The notes: generated by a model not told the origin, from the letters alone. Shown: positions 17,538-27,130, counted from the first letter of the stretch. The stretch: DNA of 64,000 bases from Croceitalea dokdonensis DOKDO 023 (GCF_001306415.1 NZ_LDJX01000001.1:434001-498000), one strand, 5' to 3'. A program made the numbers and translations.

Positions 17538-20393
17538 ATGTTACTAAAACCGGGTACCATTAGTCCACTCTTGCCCTTGCTTTTGCTTTTTCTCGCAAAT
17601 GTGAGCGCACAGCACATTAATAAAGTAGTGGCCAACCTGGACGGTGAATCCCATCAAATCGCTATAAAACAGGAATTTACGTATGTGAATTCTTCGGAAA
17701 GCACGTTGACACATCTTTATTTTAATGATTGGAACAACGCCTACGCCAACAATACCACTCCCTTATCCAAACATTTTGGGGAAGATTTTGACAGGAGCCT
17801 TCATTTGGCAAAAAATAGGGAGCGTGGCTTTACCATCATTAAAACCATTGTGGACAAAAATTACCTTGGTTTGGAATGGGAGCGCACCAAGGGACAGGAT
17901 ATTATTAAAATAGCCCTGTCCGAACCCCTGGAGCCAGGGCAAAGCGTTACCTTGTTCTTTACTTATACCCTGCAACTTCCAGATGATAAGTTTACCAAAT
18001 ACGGTTATGCTGCGGACGGTAGCTATTATTTAAAAGATTGGTATCTAAGTCCCGCGGTTTTTGATGGCGAATGGAAGTTATATTCCAATAAAGGCCTAGA
18101 AGATTTATATACCGGTGTGGCAGATACCGAAGTACAGATAAAATTTCCGACTGGATTGTACCCGGCATCAAATTTTGGAACCAAACGGTTTACCAATTTT
18201 TCCGTTGGCCAAGAAGCTTTCTTTGTTGGAAACAATAGGAAAAACTGCACCATTATCCTTACCCCAGAAAAAGTATTTACCAAACATGTTACCCCTTCTT
18301 TAACGGTTACCACAGATTTAGAGGCCGCTAGGTATGATGAGATTCGCCAAGGGATTTCCATAACAACGGTGGCAGAGTTTTTACAAGCCTATCTGGGAGA
18401 GTATCCACATGATAACCTTCTGGTAAGCAACATTGCCTATAACAAAAATCCCTTGTATGGATTAAACCAACTCCCTTCATTTATAAGGCCGTATGAGGAG
18501 CGTTTCCAGTTTGAAATGATGTTCCTCAAGACCGCCCTCAATGCCTATTTAAGGGAAACCTTGTACTTTGATCGCAGAAAGGAAAGATGGGTAAATGATG
18601 CCATTGCCAACTATTTGGCCATAAAGTATGTAGAGCAGTATTATCCCGATCAAAGACTCATAGGCAAACTGTCCAATATTTGGGGAGTACGTGGTTTTCA
18701 TCTGGCTAAAATGGATTTTAATGAGCAGTATAACCTCCTCCAGATGTTGCCTTCCAGAAGTAATATTGACCAAGCCTTGTCCACATCCAACGATTCGCTC
18801 ACCATTTTAAACCAACGCATAGCCAACCCTTACAAAGCAGGCCTTGGGCTTTCCTACTTGGCAGATTTTTTGGGAACCGAACGCGTAGATAGTACGATCA
18901 TTGATTTTTACAAAGTGCACCAGCTCCAACCCAAAACCAAGGTTGCCGACTTTAAGCAAGTCCTGCAACAATGTTCCGATACAGAGATAGATTGGTTTTT
19001 TGACGAGTATGTGTCCACCAGAAAAAAAATTGACTTTAAAATAAAAAAACTCAAAAAAACAGAGGACGCCATCACTTTTACCTTAAAAAATAAAAGGGGC
19101 ACCAATGTGCCCATCTCATTATTTGGGCTGCGGAATGATACAGTCATCTCCAAATACTGGCTTACGGATATTGATAGTACCAAAACCGTGACCATTCCTA
19201 GGAACGGGGAAGACCGGCTGGTGTTGAACTACGACCAAAAAATTCCAGAATTTAATCAAAGGGACAATTGGAAAACCTTAGATGGGTTTCTTGCCAGTAA
19301 TAAGAAACTGAAGTTTACTTTTTTTAGGGATACGGAAGACCCTTATTACAATCAGGTGTTCTACGTGCCCATTGCCAACTTTAATATCTATGACGGTATT
19401 ACACCGGGCCTAAGGCTTTACAATAAAACCTTTCTGGAAAGGCCCTTTACGTTTGACGTTAACCCGCAATATTCCTTTTTGGAACGCACTATTGTGGGCG
19501 GTGCCAGTGCCCGATATAGAAAGTACCATGAAAAGGGCTCCCTATTCGTGTCCAACTATAGCATTAGGGGCGGAACCAGTCATTTTCAAACCAATAGTAG
19601 GTTTTCTACCCTAACCCCTTCCATAAGTTTTGGTTGGCGGCCAAAAGACCTACGGTCCAATAAAAGACAGTTTTTATTGTTACGCCACCGTAACGTTTTT
19701 AGAAACATTGATGAAACGGTCTTAAATGATAATACCATAGACCTAGACTTGGAAAACAATCCGGACTATAGCGTGTTCAATGCCCGCTTTAGCAGCGTGG
19801 ACAACAGTTTGATAGATTTTAAATCATCCTCTGTTGATTTTCAGCATTCCAGCGAATTTACCAAACTTTCCATGCAGTTGGAATACCGTAAACTCTATGA
19901 AAGCAACCGGCAGTTGAACCTGAGGTTTTATGCGGGCAAATTTTTACGAAACGATACCAACTCTGATTTTTTCAGCTTTGCCCTTGATCGCCCTACAGAC
20001 TATATGTTTGATTTAGGTTACTTGGGACGTTCGGAAGAATCTGGCTTGGTCAGTCAGCAAATCATCATTGCGGAAGGCGGGTTTAAATCCCAGTTCGAAG
20101 ACCAATTTGGAAGCGACTGGATTGCCACCACCAATGCGAGTTTTAATATTTGGCGCTGGATGGAGCTTTACGGAGATATTGGGTTCATTGGGGATAAGGG
20201 GGAAAGCGCTCGCTTTGTGTATGACTCGGGGGTACGCCTTAATTTGGTCACGGATTATTTTGAACTATATTTTCCCGTCTATTCCAATAATGGTTGGGAA
20301 ATTGCACAGCCCGACTATTTGGAACGTGTACGTTTTATCGTCACCATTAGTCCCAAAACCTTGACTGGGCTTTTTACCAGAAGGTGGTTTTAA
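17538..20393 (+). CDS. M1-peptidase-like protein fused to an outer-membrane beta-barrel; zinc site lost
   Basis: A 951-residue secreted protein (signal peptide 1-24, ANVSAQ). Residues about 25-500 follow the layout of an M1/gluzincin aminopeptidase, with an N-terminal beta saddle followed by a helical body. No HExxH is present: the aligned helix reads KTALNAYLRE near 329 and the usual WLNEGFA is WVNDAIANY near 349, so all three zinc ligands are replaced. Residues about 600-951 alternate like a transmembrane barrel (TPSISFGWRP, LSMQLEYRK) and end in phenylalanine, as outer-membrane proteins do. A non-catalytic surface protein is inferred. It is in the uvrA-LOG transcript. Confidence 0.75.
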   Translation: MLLKPGTISPLLPLLLLFLANVSAQHINKVVANLDGESHQIAIKQEFTYVNSSESTLTHLYFNDWNNAYANNTTPLSKHFGEDFDRSLHLAKNRERGFTIIKTIVDKNYLGLEWERTKGQDIIKIALSEPLEPGQSVTLFFTYTLQLPDDKFTKYGYAADGSYYLKDWYLSPAVFDGEWKLYSNKGLEDLYTGVADTEVQIKFPTGLYPASNFGTKRFTNFSVGQEAFFVGNNRKNCTIILTPEKVFTKHVTPSLTVTTDLEAARYDEIRQGISITTVAEFLQAYLGEYPHDNLLVSNIAYNKNPLYGLNQLPSFIRPYEERFQFEMMFLKTALNAYLRETLYFDRRKERWVNDAIANYLAIKYVEQYYPDQRLIGKLSNIWGVRGFHLAKMDFNEQYNLLQMLPSRSNIDQALSTSNDSLTILNQRIANPYKAGLGLSYLADFLGTERVDSTIIDFYKVHQLQPKTKVADFKQVLQQCSDTEIDWFFDEYVSTRKKIDFKIKKLKKTEDAITFTLKNKRGTNVPISLFGLRNDTVISKYWLTDIDSTKTVTIPRNGEDRLVLNYDQKIPEFNQRDNWKTLDGFLASNKKLKFTFFRDTEDPYYNQVFYVPIANFNIYDGITPGLRLYNKTFLERPFTFDVNPQYSFLERTIVGGASARYRKYHEKGSLFVSNYSIRGGTSHFQTNSRFSTLTPSISFGWRPKDLRSNKRQFLLLRHRNVFRNIDETVLNDNTIDLDLENNPDYSVFNARFSSVDNSLIDFKSSSVDFQHSSEFTKLSMQLEYRKLYESNRQLNLRFYAGKFLRNDTNSDFFSFALDRPTDYMFDLGYLGRSEESGLVSQQIIIAEGGFKSQFEDQFGSDWIATTNASFNIWRWMELYGDIGFIGDKGESARFVYDSGVRLNLVTDYFELYFPVYSNNGWEIAQPDYLERVRFIVTISPKTLTGLFTRRWF

Positions 20394-20523
20394 TTATCAT
20401 ATTAATAAAATATTCCACTTTTTAGTTCGTTATTTTTTAATATTACAGTTTATAAACATGTTTTTTTATGATTTATTAAACAAAATCAAGTTAAACATAG
20501 AGAACTAACCCACTGTTTTTTCT

Positions 20524-20531
20524 TAATTTTG
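20524..20531 (+). promoter_or_regulatory. -7 element of the fused E1 gene
   Basis: TAATTTTG matches TAnnTTTG, 19 bases before the ATG at 20551, within a very AT-rich 157-base intergenic stretch. No TTG is seen at the -33 position. Confidence 0.45.
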
Positions 20532-20550
20532 CAATAAATTTCAGGTACGT

Positions 20551-22962
20551 ATGAAGACAGACGCCAAGCAAAACAGCGAAATTTCGTTTGATGACTTTCA
20601 ATCCCAAATCTTAAATGATTATCGGGTTGCGGTCATGAGCAGGGAATGTAGCTTATTGGGGCGTCGGGAAGTACTTACGGGCAAGGCCAAATTTGGCATT
20701 TTTGGCGATGGAAAGGAATTACCGCAACTTGCTATGGCCAGGGCATTCCAGAATGGGGATTTTAGAAGTGGCTATTATCGGGACCAAACCTTTATGATGG
20801 CGCTTGGCCATTTAAATCCAAAGGGGTTTTTTCACGGACTCTACGCTACCACGGATATAGAAAAGGAGCCTATGAGCGCCGGCAGGCAAATGGGCGGTCA
20901 TTTTGTGACCCATAGTATTAATGAGGATGGCACTTGGAAAGACTTGATCAAACAAAAAAACAGTAGCGCGGATATTTCGTGTACCGCAGGACAAATGCCC
21001 CGGTTATTGGGATTGGCGCAGGCGTCTAAAATATACCGTCATGTCCATGGAATGGATAGCTCAAAATTTTCGAACAATGGAAATGAAGTAGCTTGGGGCA
21101 CTATAGGCAATGCCAGTACCAGTGAAGGACACTTTTTTGAAGCCCTCAATGCTGCCGGGGTAATGCAAGTTCCCATGGTGATTAGCGTCTGGGATGACGC
21201 TTATGGGATTTCCGTACCGGCCAAATACCACACCACCAAAAGCGATATTTCGGAAGTGCTCAAAGGTTTTCAAAGGGACGAAAAGCACGATGGTTACGAA
21301 ATTTTTAAAGTTAAGGGTTGGGATTATACGGCGCTTATCCATGCCTATGAAAATGCGTCTGACATCGCAAGGGAAAAACATGTTCCCGTGCTTATCCATG
21401 TCACCGAACTTACCCAGCCACAAGGGCACTCAACCTCTGGTTCCCATGAACGTTACAAAAGTGCAGAGCGTTTGGAATGGGAGCGGGAACACGACTGCAA
21501 TAAAAAATTCCGCGAATGGATTTTGGACAACAACATTGCTACGGAAGAAGTGCTAAAAGAAATCGAAAAAGGATGCAAACAAGAAGTACGGCACGCAAAA
21601 AAAGAGGCGTGGACAGAATTTCTTGCCCCACATAGAAAACATAAGACAGAACTGGTACAACTGCTGTCCAAACTTGCTGCTGCTACTCCAAACCGGGTGT
21701 TTGTGACCAAAATCATGAATGACCTTATTTCGATAGAAGAACCAATAAAACGGGATTTAGCGGCTAACGGTAGAAAGGCGTTACGCTATGTCATTGGAGA
21801 AGATTCCCCAGAAAAGCAGGCCCTACAACAATGGGTGAACACGTTTATGGCCAATAGCCAGCAAAAATACAGCTCTGAGCTTTACAGTACACAAGATAAT
21901 AATGCCATCTCCATACCTATGGTGAAGCCTACCTATTTGGATGATGCAGCAATGGTAGATGGTAGGATGATTTTACGGGATAACTTTGACAAACTCTTTG
22001 AAAAATATCCCGAAGCATTAATTTTTGGCGAGGACACCGGAAACATTGGTGATGTAAACCAAGGTTTGGAAGGATTACAAGAAAAATATGGTGAGCTGCG
22101 TATTGCAGATACGGGCATTCGGGAGGCAACCATTGTTGGCCAAGGTATAGGATTGGCCATGCGCGGACTTAGGCCCATTGCAGAAATTCAGTATTTGGAT
22201 TATATCATGTACGGATTACAAACCTTAAGCGATGACCTTGCCACCTTACGATACCGTACCGTTGGCAAACAAATAGCGCCCTTGATCATTAGAACAAGGG
22301 GGCATCGTTTAGAAGGTATCTGGCATTCTGGTTCCCAAATGGGTGGACTCATTCATTTTTTAAGGGGAATGTATATTTTGGCACCCCGAAACATGACGCA
22401 AGCCGCTGGTTTTTACAATAGTTTAATGAAAAGCCATGAACCCGCATTGGTGATAGAAAGTCTTAATGGATATAGGCTTAAAGAACGTAAACCGCAGAAT
22501 CTAGGCGAATTTTGCACGCCTATTGGTGTTGTAGAAACCATAAAACCAGGAACGGACATTACGGTATTATCCTATGGGTCTACCTTAAGATTGGTGACCC
22601 AAGTGGCCAAGGAACTACAACAGGTGGGCATTGACGTTGAGGTAATTGATGCCCAAAGTCTTCTCCCGTTTGATATTAACCATGACGTGGTAAAAAGTGT
22701 ACAAAAAACCAATAGGCTGCTCATCATTGATGAGGATGTTCCCGGTGGCTGCTCCTCTTATTTAATGCAGGAAATCATAGAAAAGCAAGGGGCTTACCAA
22801 TATCTAGATAGTGAACCACAAACCTTAACGGCAAAACCGCATAGACCGGCATATGCCACCGATGGTGATTATTTCTCCAAACCCAGTGAGGAGGATATTT
22901 TTGAGAAAATTTATGACATCATGCATGAGTCCAACCCGGAAACGTACCCTGAATTGCGTTAG
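20551..22962 (+). CDS. fused alpha/beta E1 component of a 2-oxoacid dehydrogenase (branched-chain type)
   Basis: An 803-residue thiamine diphosphate enzyme in which E1 alpha (about 1-400) and E1 beta (about 465-803) are joined. The alpha half has the cofactor-binding stretch GTIGNASTSEGHFFEALN and the loop HSTSGSHERY; the beta half has FGEDTGNIGDVNQGLEGL, IREATIVGQGIGLAMRG, and the C-terminal transketolase domain with DAQSLLPFD. It decarboxylates 2-oxo acids, most likely those from valine, leucine and isoleucine, and acylates lipoyl E2. No E2 or E3 gene is adjacent. Such fusions are usual in Bacteroidota. Confidence 0.88.
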   Translation: MKTDAKQNSEISFDDFQSQILNDYRVAVMSRECSLLGRREVLTGKAKFGIFGDGKELPQLAMARAFQNGDFRSGYYRDQTFMMALGHLNPKGFFHGLYATTDIEKEPMSAGRQMGGHFVTHSINEDGTWKDLIKQKNSSADISCTAGQMPRLLGLAQASKIYRHVHGMDSSKFSNNGNEVAWGTIGNASTSEGHFFEALNAAGVMQVPMVISVWDDAYGISVPAKYHTTKSDISEVLKGFQRDEKHDGYEIFKVKGWDYTALIHAYENASDIAREKHVPVLIHVTELTQPQGHSTSGSHERYKSAERLEWEREHDCNKKFREWILDNNIATEEVLKEIEKGCKQEVRHAKKEAWTEFLAPHRKHKTELVQLLSKLAAATPNRVFVTKIMNDLISIEEPIKRDLAANGRKALRYVIGEDSPEKQALQQWVNTFMANSQQKYSSELYSTQDNNAISIPMVKPTYLDDAAMVDGRMILRDNFDKLFEKYPEALIFGEDTGNIGDVNQGLEGLQEKYGELRIADTGIREATIVGQGIGLAMRGLRPIAEIQYLDYIMYGLQTLSDDLATLRYRTVGKQIAPLIIRTRGHRLEGIWHSGSQMGGLIHFLRGMYILAPRNMTQAAGFYNSLMKSHEPALVIESLNGYRLKERKPQNLGEFCTPIGVVETIKPGTDITVLSYGSTLRLVTQVAKELQQVGIDVEVIDAQSLLPFDINHDVVKSVQKTNRLLIIDEDVPGGCSSYLMQEIIEKQGAYQYLDSEPQTLTAKPHRPAYATDGDYFSKPSEEDIFEKIYDIMHESNPETYPELR

Positions 22963-23269
22963 GGTATAAAATGCAGCTATCTACCGGAAGGCAGGTGTAG
23001 AAGCTAAATATTGGCTTTAAAGCCGTACTCAGTACCGTTTTTTCCTTGCTCAATATCAATAAATATCACATTTTGTTGGGTACGCAGCTTAAAATGCAAA
23101 ACGGGTTTTATTACTTATGTTTATAATTTGTCGCGTTTATGCCTGCTGTTATTTAGTAAAACAGTGTTAAAATCTATGGTTTTTCTTCATAAAAATTGGG
23201 GTTTTACATTCGCATAAATTAATTATCTTCGAACTAGGTTACATTAGATGTTTAATTTACCCCCCTAAA
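22963..23269. other. intergenic stretch, 307 bases
   Basis: No convincing gene. AAAATGCAAAACGGGTTTTA at 23090-23109 resembles one end of the dispersed palindromic element. TATCTTCG at 23224 is a poor match to a -7 box for the DoxX gene. Confidence 0.4.
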
Positions 23270-23650
23270 ATGAAAACAAAAGCGCTACAACAGCTAGGTT
23301 TGGCCTTGCTGAGAATCATCCCATCTTCATTTATGATTTTTGCACATGGGTTAGGAAAATTCCAAAAGTTAATTGCCGGAGACTTTACATTTGCAGATCC
23401 CATTGGCATAGGCCCGGCGCCCTCCCTATTTCTTGCGGTCGTTGGGGAAGTGGTGGCACCACTCTTAATCATTGTAGGGTTTAAGACTAGATTAGCGGCC
23501 ATACCTGCATTTATTACCATGTTTGTAGCCGCTTTTATCACCCATGGTACGGACCCTTTTGGTAAAAAGGAATTGGCACTGCTCTATGCGGTTTTCTTTT
23601 TGGTTATCTTTCTGGTCGGTCCTGGAAAATACAGCATTGATAAAAAGTAA
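23270..23650 (+). CDS. DoxX family membrane protein
   Basis: A 126-residue protein with four predicted membrane helices and the DoxX-type pattern (ALLRIIPSSFMIFAHGLGKF near the start, then VGEVVAPLLIIVGFKTRLAA). DoxX proteins are inner-membrane proteins linked to redox balance; the exact role of short members such as this is not settled. It stands alone. Its TAA is directly followed by the stop codon of the convergent holA gene, with no base between. Confidence 0.83.
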   Translation: MKTKALQQLGLALLRIIPSSFMIFAHGLGKFQKLIAGDFTFADPIGIGPAPSLFLAVVGEVVAPLLIIVGFKTRLAAIPAFITMFVAAFITHGTDPFGKKELALLYAVFFLVIFLVGPGKYSIDKK

Positions 23651-24652
23651 CTAAAAAACGGCGGCAAGGAGTTCCTTGAGCAAATCATGCTCAGATATCC
23701 CGTGTGTACCCACCCCTTTTCCTTTTACATCCAACCCTCGGATGCTGGAAATGATGCGGCTCACCTCTTTCATTGGGTAGTTTTTTGCCGCAATTTGGTA
23801 CTCGCCCACAAAAAACGGGCTAATACCCAAGGTAGAGGCCACACTGTTTTTAGAGCGGTCTTTTAATCCATGGTATTTTAATAGCTGTACAAAAAAACTG
23901 TACATACTACTTATGGTAACCACAAACGGATTGGCCTTGGGGTTTTGTGCAAAATAGTTGACAATTCTATTGGCCTTGACCACATCACGGGACCCTATGG
24001 CCTTGCGTAACTCAAAATTATTAAAGTCCTTGCTAATGCCAATATGCTTTTCTACCACCTCAGGGGAAATCTCCTCCCCTTTTTTCACCACCAAGAACAG
24101 TTTATTCAGTTCATTGTCTATTTTATTGAGGTCCATACCCAAGAACTCCACCAATAATGCAGAGGCCTTTGGGTGTATTTTATATCCTTTACCCAAGAGG
24201 ACGCGTCTTATCCAATCTGCTATTTGATTTTCATAAAGCTTTTTACTTTCTAAGATTACCCCAGTTTTTTTAAGGGTTTTATATAATTTTTTGCGTTTAT
24301 CAATGGTCTTGTACTTATAACAGACTACCAGGACCGTGGTAGGCTGCGGTTGCTCCGCATAAGCCACCAATTGTTCAATGGTACGCGATAAATGCTGGGC
24401 CTCCTTTACAATGATTACCTGGTGTTCTGCCATCATGGGGAATCTCTTGGCATTGGATACAATATCATCTACGGTGGCATCCTTCCCGTAAATGACCATT
24501 TGGTTAAAGCCCCTTTCGGCTTCCGTTAATACGGTTTTACCAATATAGTCCGATATTTTATCTATATAATAAGGTTCTTCCCCCATTAAAAAGTAAATGG
24601 GCTTTAGGATACCGTTATTTACATCCGTCACAATACGTTTGGCTTCTTCCAT
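23651..24652 (-). CDS. holA: DNA polymerase III subunit delta
   Basis: A 333-residue clamp-loader subunit. The N-terminal AAA+-like fold (IYFLMGEEPYYIDKI, then FPMMAEHQVIIVKEAQ) lacks a working Walker A, as expected for delta. The middle and C-terminal helical domains (LLVEFLGMDLNKIDNELNKL; IGISKDFNNFELRKAIGSRD) are standard. It opens the beta clamp at the replication fork. The ATG at 24652 is preceded in frame by a TTG. It is divergent by 26 bases from the HsdR-N-like gene, a common Bacteroidota arrangement. Confidence 0.92.
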   Translation of the reverse strand: MEEAKRIVTDVNNGILKPIYFLMGEEPYYIDKISDYIGKTVLTEAERGFNQMVIYGKDATVDDIVSNAKRFPMMAEHQVIIVKEAQHLSRTIEQLVAYAEQPQPTTVLVVCYKYKTIDKRKKLYKTLKKTGVILESKKLYENQIADWIRRVLLGKGYKIHPKASALLVEFLGMDLNKIDNELNKLFLVVKKGEEISPEVVEKHIGISKDFNNFELRKAIGSRDVVKANRIVNYFAQNPKANPFVVTISSMYSFFVQLLKYHGLKDRSKNSVASTLGISPFFVGEYQIAAKNYPMKEVSRIISSIRGLDVKGKGVGTHGISEHDLLKELLAAVF

Positions 24653-24678
24653 CAAAAAAAATTCATCAAATTTGTGCC

Positions 24679-25125
24679 ATGCAGCGGCTTAATTTTCCGG
24701 TATATCATTTTCGGTTTAAAAATACCGAAAATACCCCCTATATTTTTGATGTGATCCGGAAAAAATTTGTAGTACTTCAACCAGAAGAATGGGTCCGCCA
24801 GCATGTTTTGCTTTACTTGATGCAGGAAAAAAAGTATCCAAAAAGCCTAATCAATGTTGAGAAACAACTCATGCTCAATGGGTTAAAAAAAAGGACGGAT
24901 ATTATTATTTTTCAACCAGATGGTCGTTTGGAGCTTTTGGTAGAATGTAAGGCGCCGCAAATTGCCATTACCCAAGACACATTTGACCAAATTGCCATGT
25001 ATAACCTAAAATTAAAAGCCAACTACTTAATGGTGACCAATGGCCTTCAACATTATTGCTGTGAAATGGACTGGATAGCAGAAAAATATAGATTTCTGCC
25101 CGAAATTCCTGATTTTAGCCGTTAA
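24679..25125 (+). CDS. stand-alone HsdR N-terminal-type PD-(D/E)XK nuclease-fold protein
   Basis: A 148-residue protein equal to the N-terminal endonuclease domain of type I restriction HsdR, without helicase domains. The catalytic pattern is complete: Asp in KRTDIIIFQ, then ELLVECKAP (E-x-K), then a QIAMYN motif as in QxxxY. No HsdM or HsdS gene is near, so it is not a restriction system. Its steady place next to holA suggests a housekeeping DNA role, which is inference. Eleven bases separate it from the glycosyltransferase gene. Confidence 0.83.
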   Translation: MQRLNFPVYHFRFKNTENTPYIFDVIRKKFVVLQPEEWVRQHVLLYLMQEKKYPKSLINVEKQLMLNGLKKRTDIIIFQPDGRLELLVECKAPQIAITQDTFDQIAMYNLKLKANYLMVTNGLQHYCCEMDWIAEKYRFLPEIPDFSR

Positions 25126-25136
25126 TTTGCCCCGTT

Positions 25137-26138
25137 TTGAAACTCGCTATTGTTATATTAAATTGGAATGGTGCGCAACTCCTAAAGGACTACCTCCCCG
25201 CTGTCCTCCGCTACTCGGGGAATGCGGAAGTCTATGTCATAGACAATGCCTCTACCGATGATTCTGTCTCCCAATTACGAGAGCATTTTCCAGATGTACA
25301 TCTCATTAGGAACCCAAAAAATTTAGGCTTTGCCGGAGGTTATAACAGCGGACTACAAAAGGTTGATGCCGATGTTTTTTGTTTGTTAAATTCGGATGTG
25401 GAAGTTACCCCGGATTGGACATTGCCCATGATTTCCTTATTTAAGACAAGACCGGAGGTGGCCATTGCACAACCCAAAATCCTAGATCTTCGTAAAAAGG
25501 ATTATTTTGAATATGCCGGTGCCGGAGGGGGGTTTATTGACAAGCTGGGCTATCCGTTTTGCCGGGGCCGCATTTTTCAGTCCATTGAAAAGGATGATGG
25601 TCAATATGACGATATCAAGGAAGTCTTTTGGGCAACAGGGGCATGTATGTTCATTAGAAAAGCAGTCTTTAACGCGCTAGACGGCTTTGATGCCGACTAC
25701 TTTGCCCACCAAGAAGAAATAGATTTGTGTTGGCGGGCCAAAAACAATGGGTATAGCGTATACTATGTGGGCACTTCCAAAGTGTACCATTTGGGGGGAT
25801 TTACCTTAAAAAATTCCAACCCTAACAAAACCTTCTTAAATTTCAGGAACTCCCTGTATTCCATTACCAAAAATCTACCACGGGCATTGGCTTTCCGTCT
25901 TATTTTTACCAGGTTAATTTTGGATGGCATCGCAGCGGTACATTTTGCGTTTCAGTTAAAATTTAGGCATAGTCTAGCCATTTTAAGGGCACATTTTAGC
26001 TTTTACCGTAACTTTTTACGGGTATACCAAAAACGCGAAAAATCTAATTTTTTGATAAATTATTCTCCGGTGAAATCCATTGTATGGTCTCATTTCGTAC
26101 ATGGAGTAAAGAATTTTAACACTTTGGGAAAATATTAA
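25137..26138 (+). CDS. family 2 glycosyltransferase
   Basis: A 333-residue GT-A enzyme. Visible motifs are AIVILNWNG at the start, YVIDNASTDDS, the nucleotide-sugar/metal region LLNSDVEVTPDW, and the catalytic-base region FAHQEEIDLCWRAK. Members near the rhamnosyltransferase type add sugars to cell-surface polysaccharide. The start is a TTG at 25137: an in-frame TAG at 25116 leaves no ATG upstream, and the protein must begin at KLAIVILNWNG. It sits eleven bases after the HsdR-N-like gene, so the two are probably co-transcribed. Confidence 0.9.
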   Translation: MKLAIVILNWNGAQLLKDYLPAVLRYSGNAEVYVIDNASTDDSVSQLREHFPDVHLIRNPKNLGFAGGYNSGLQKVDADVFCLLNSDVEVTPDWTLPMISLFKTRPEVAIAQPKILDLRKKDYFEYAGAGGGFIDKLGYPFCRGRIFQSIEKDDGQYDDIKEVFWATGACMFIRKAVFNALDGFDADYFAHQEEIDLCWRAKNNGYSVYYVGTSKVYHLGGFTLKNSNPNKTFLNFRNSLYSITKNLPRALAFRLIFTRLILDGIAAVHFAFQLKFRHSLAILRAHFSFYRNFLRVYQKREKSNFLINYSPVKSIVWSHFVHGVKNFNTLGKY

Positions 26139-26171
26139 CGACGCAGTAATCACGCCGATTTCCAATTGTTA

Positions 26172-26179
26172 TAATTTTG
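26172..26179 (+). promoter_or_regulatory. -7 element of the OmpA-family lipoprotein gene
   Basis: TAATTTTG fits TAnnTTTG, 41 bases before the ATG at 26221. No -33 TTG at the usual distance. Confidence 0.4.
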
Positions 26180-26220
26180 AGGACTAATTTGATTGAAGTT
26201 AAACTGTATAAATAAAGAAT

Positions 26221-27072
26221 ATGAAAAAAATAGTGTTAGGAACATTGGGAGCGGCCATATTATTGAGCTCATGCGTATCGCAAAAAAAATACGCAGAATT
26301 GGAAGCAAAACATATGGAAACACAGGATTTGCTAAATTCTGCCACCGTTAAATTAAACGACTGCTTGGAAGAAAAAGCGGCAGCAACCTCTAAAATGGAT
26401 GCGCTTGCCGAGCAAAATGCCTTTTTAAAGGCAAACAATCAAGAACTCATTAACAATATGGGGGATTTGACCACATTAACCGCCAAGGGAGCGGAAAATC
26501 TTGAAAAATCATTGGAGAGCCTACAAGAGAAGGATTTAACCATCAGAAGATTACAAGATGCCGTAACAAGACGTGATTCCGTAAACCTATCCTTGGTCCA
26601 AAGTTTAAAGGGTGTTTTAGGAAACTTGGATGATGAGGACATTGAGGTAAGTGTAGAAAAAGGTGTGGTCTTTGTATCCATCTCTGACAAATTATTGTTC
26701 AGGAGTGGAAGTTATAACGTTACCGCGGCAGCCAAAAATGTATTGAGCAAGGTGGCCAAAGTGGTGAACAACAAGCCAGATTTTGAGTTTATGGTTGAAG
26801 GCCACACGGACGATGTACCGTACAGGAAAGGGGTCTTAGTGGATAACTGGGACCTTAGCGCCAAAAGGGCGACGTCCATTGTGAGAATCCTTCAGAATGA
26901 CTATGGGGTTGACCCAAAACGTATGACAGCCGCAGGACGAGCAGAATTTGTGCCCGTTTCCGCAACCGACAAATCCAAAAATAGAAGAACCCGTATTGTG
27001 GTACTGCCAAAAATAGACCAGTTCTACAGTATGATCGAGGACGGAATGAAAGATCCTGCCATCAACAAATAA
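26221..27072 (+). CDS. OmpA-family peptidoglycan-binding lipoprotein
   Basis: A 283-residue lipoprotein (lipobox LLSSC, lipidated Cys18). Residues about 20-125 form a coiled coil, and the C-terminal OmpA domain carries the peptidoglycan-binding signature (VEGHTDDVP, then LSAKRATSIVRIL and NRRTRIVV with the conserved arginines). It should tether the outer membrane to the cell wall. A strong terminator follows at 27094-27121. A degenerate paralogue lies at 47608-48375 and shares the coiled coil and the closing FYSM motif. Confidence 0.92.
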   Translation: MKKIVLGTLGAAILLSSCVSQKKYAELEAKHMETQDLLNSATVKLNDCLEEKAAATSKMDALAEQNAFLKANNQELINNMGDLTTLTAKGAENLEKSLESLQEKDLTIRRLQDAVTRRDSVNLSLVQSLKGVLGNLDDEDIEVSVEKGVVFVSISDKLLFRSGSYNVTAAAKNVLSKVAKVVNNKPDFEFMVEGHTDDVPYRKGVLVDNWDLSAKRATSIVRILQNDYGVDPKRMTAAGRAEFVPVSATDKSKNRRTRIVVLPKIDQFYSMIEDGMKDPAINK

Positions 27073-27093
27073 ACAGGTACAGACCTGTAGAGT

Positions 27094-27121
27094 AAGAGCG
27101 GCCCATGGCCGCTCTTTTTTT
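27094..27121 (+). terminator. intrinsic terminator after the OmpA-family gene
   Basis: AAGAGCGGCC pairs perfectly with GGCCGCTCTT over ten base pairs with an AT loop, followed by a run of T. It lies 22 bases after the stop codon. A smaller ACAGGT/ACCTGT hairpin precedes it at 27073-27088. Confidence 0.9.
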
Positions 27122-27130
27122 TATTTAGAA

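Noticed and set aside
24679-25125. Part of a type I restriction-modification system
   Set aside because: No HsdM, HsdS or HsdR helicase genes are adjacent, and the gene is complete at 148 codons.
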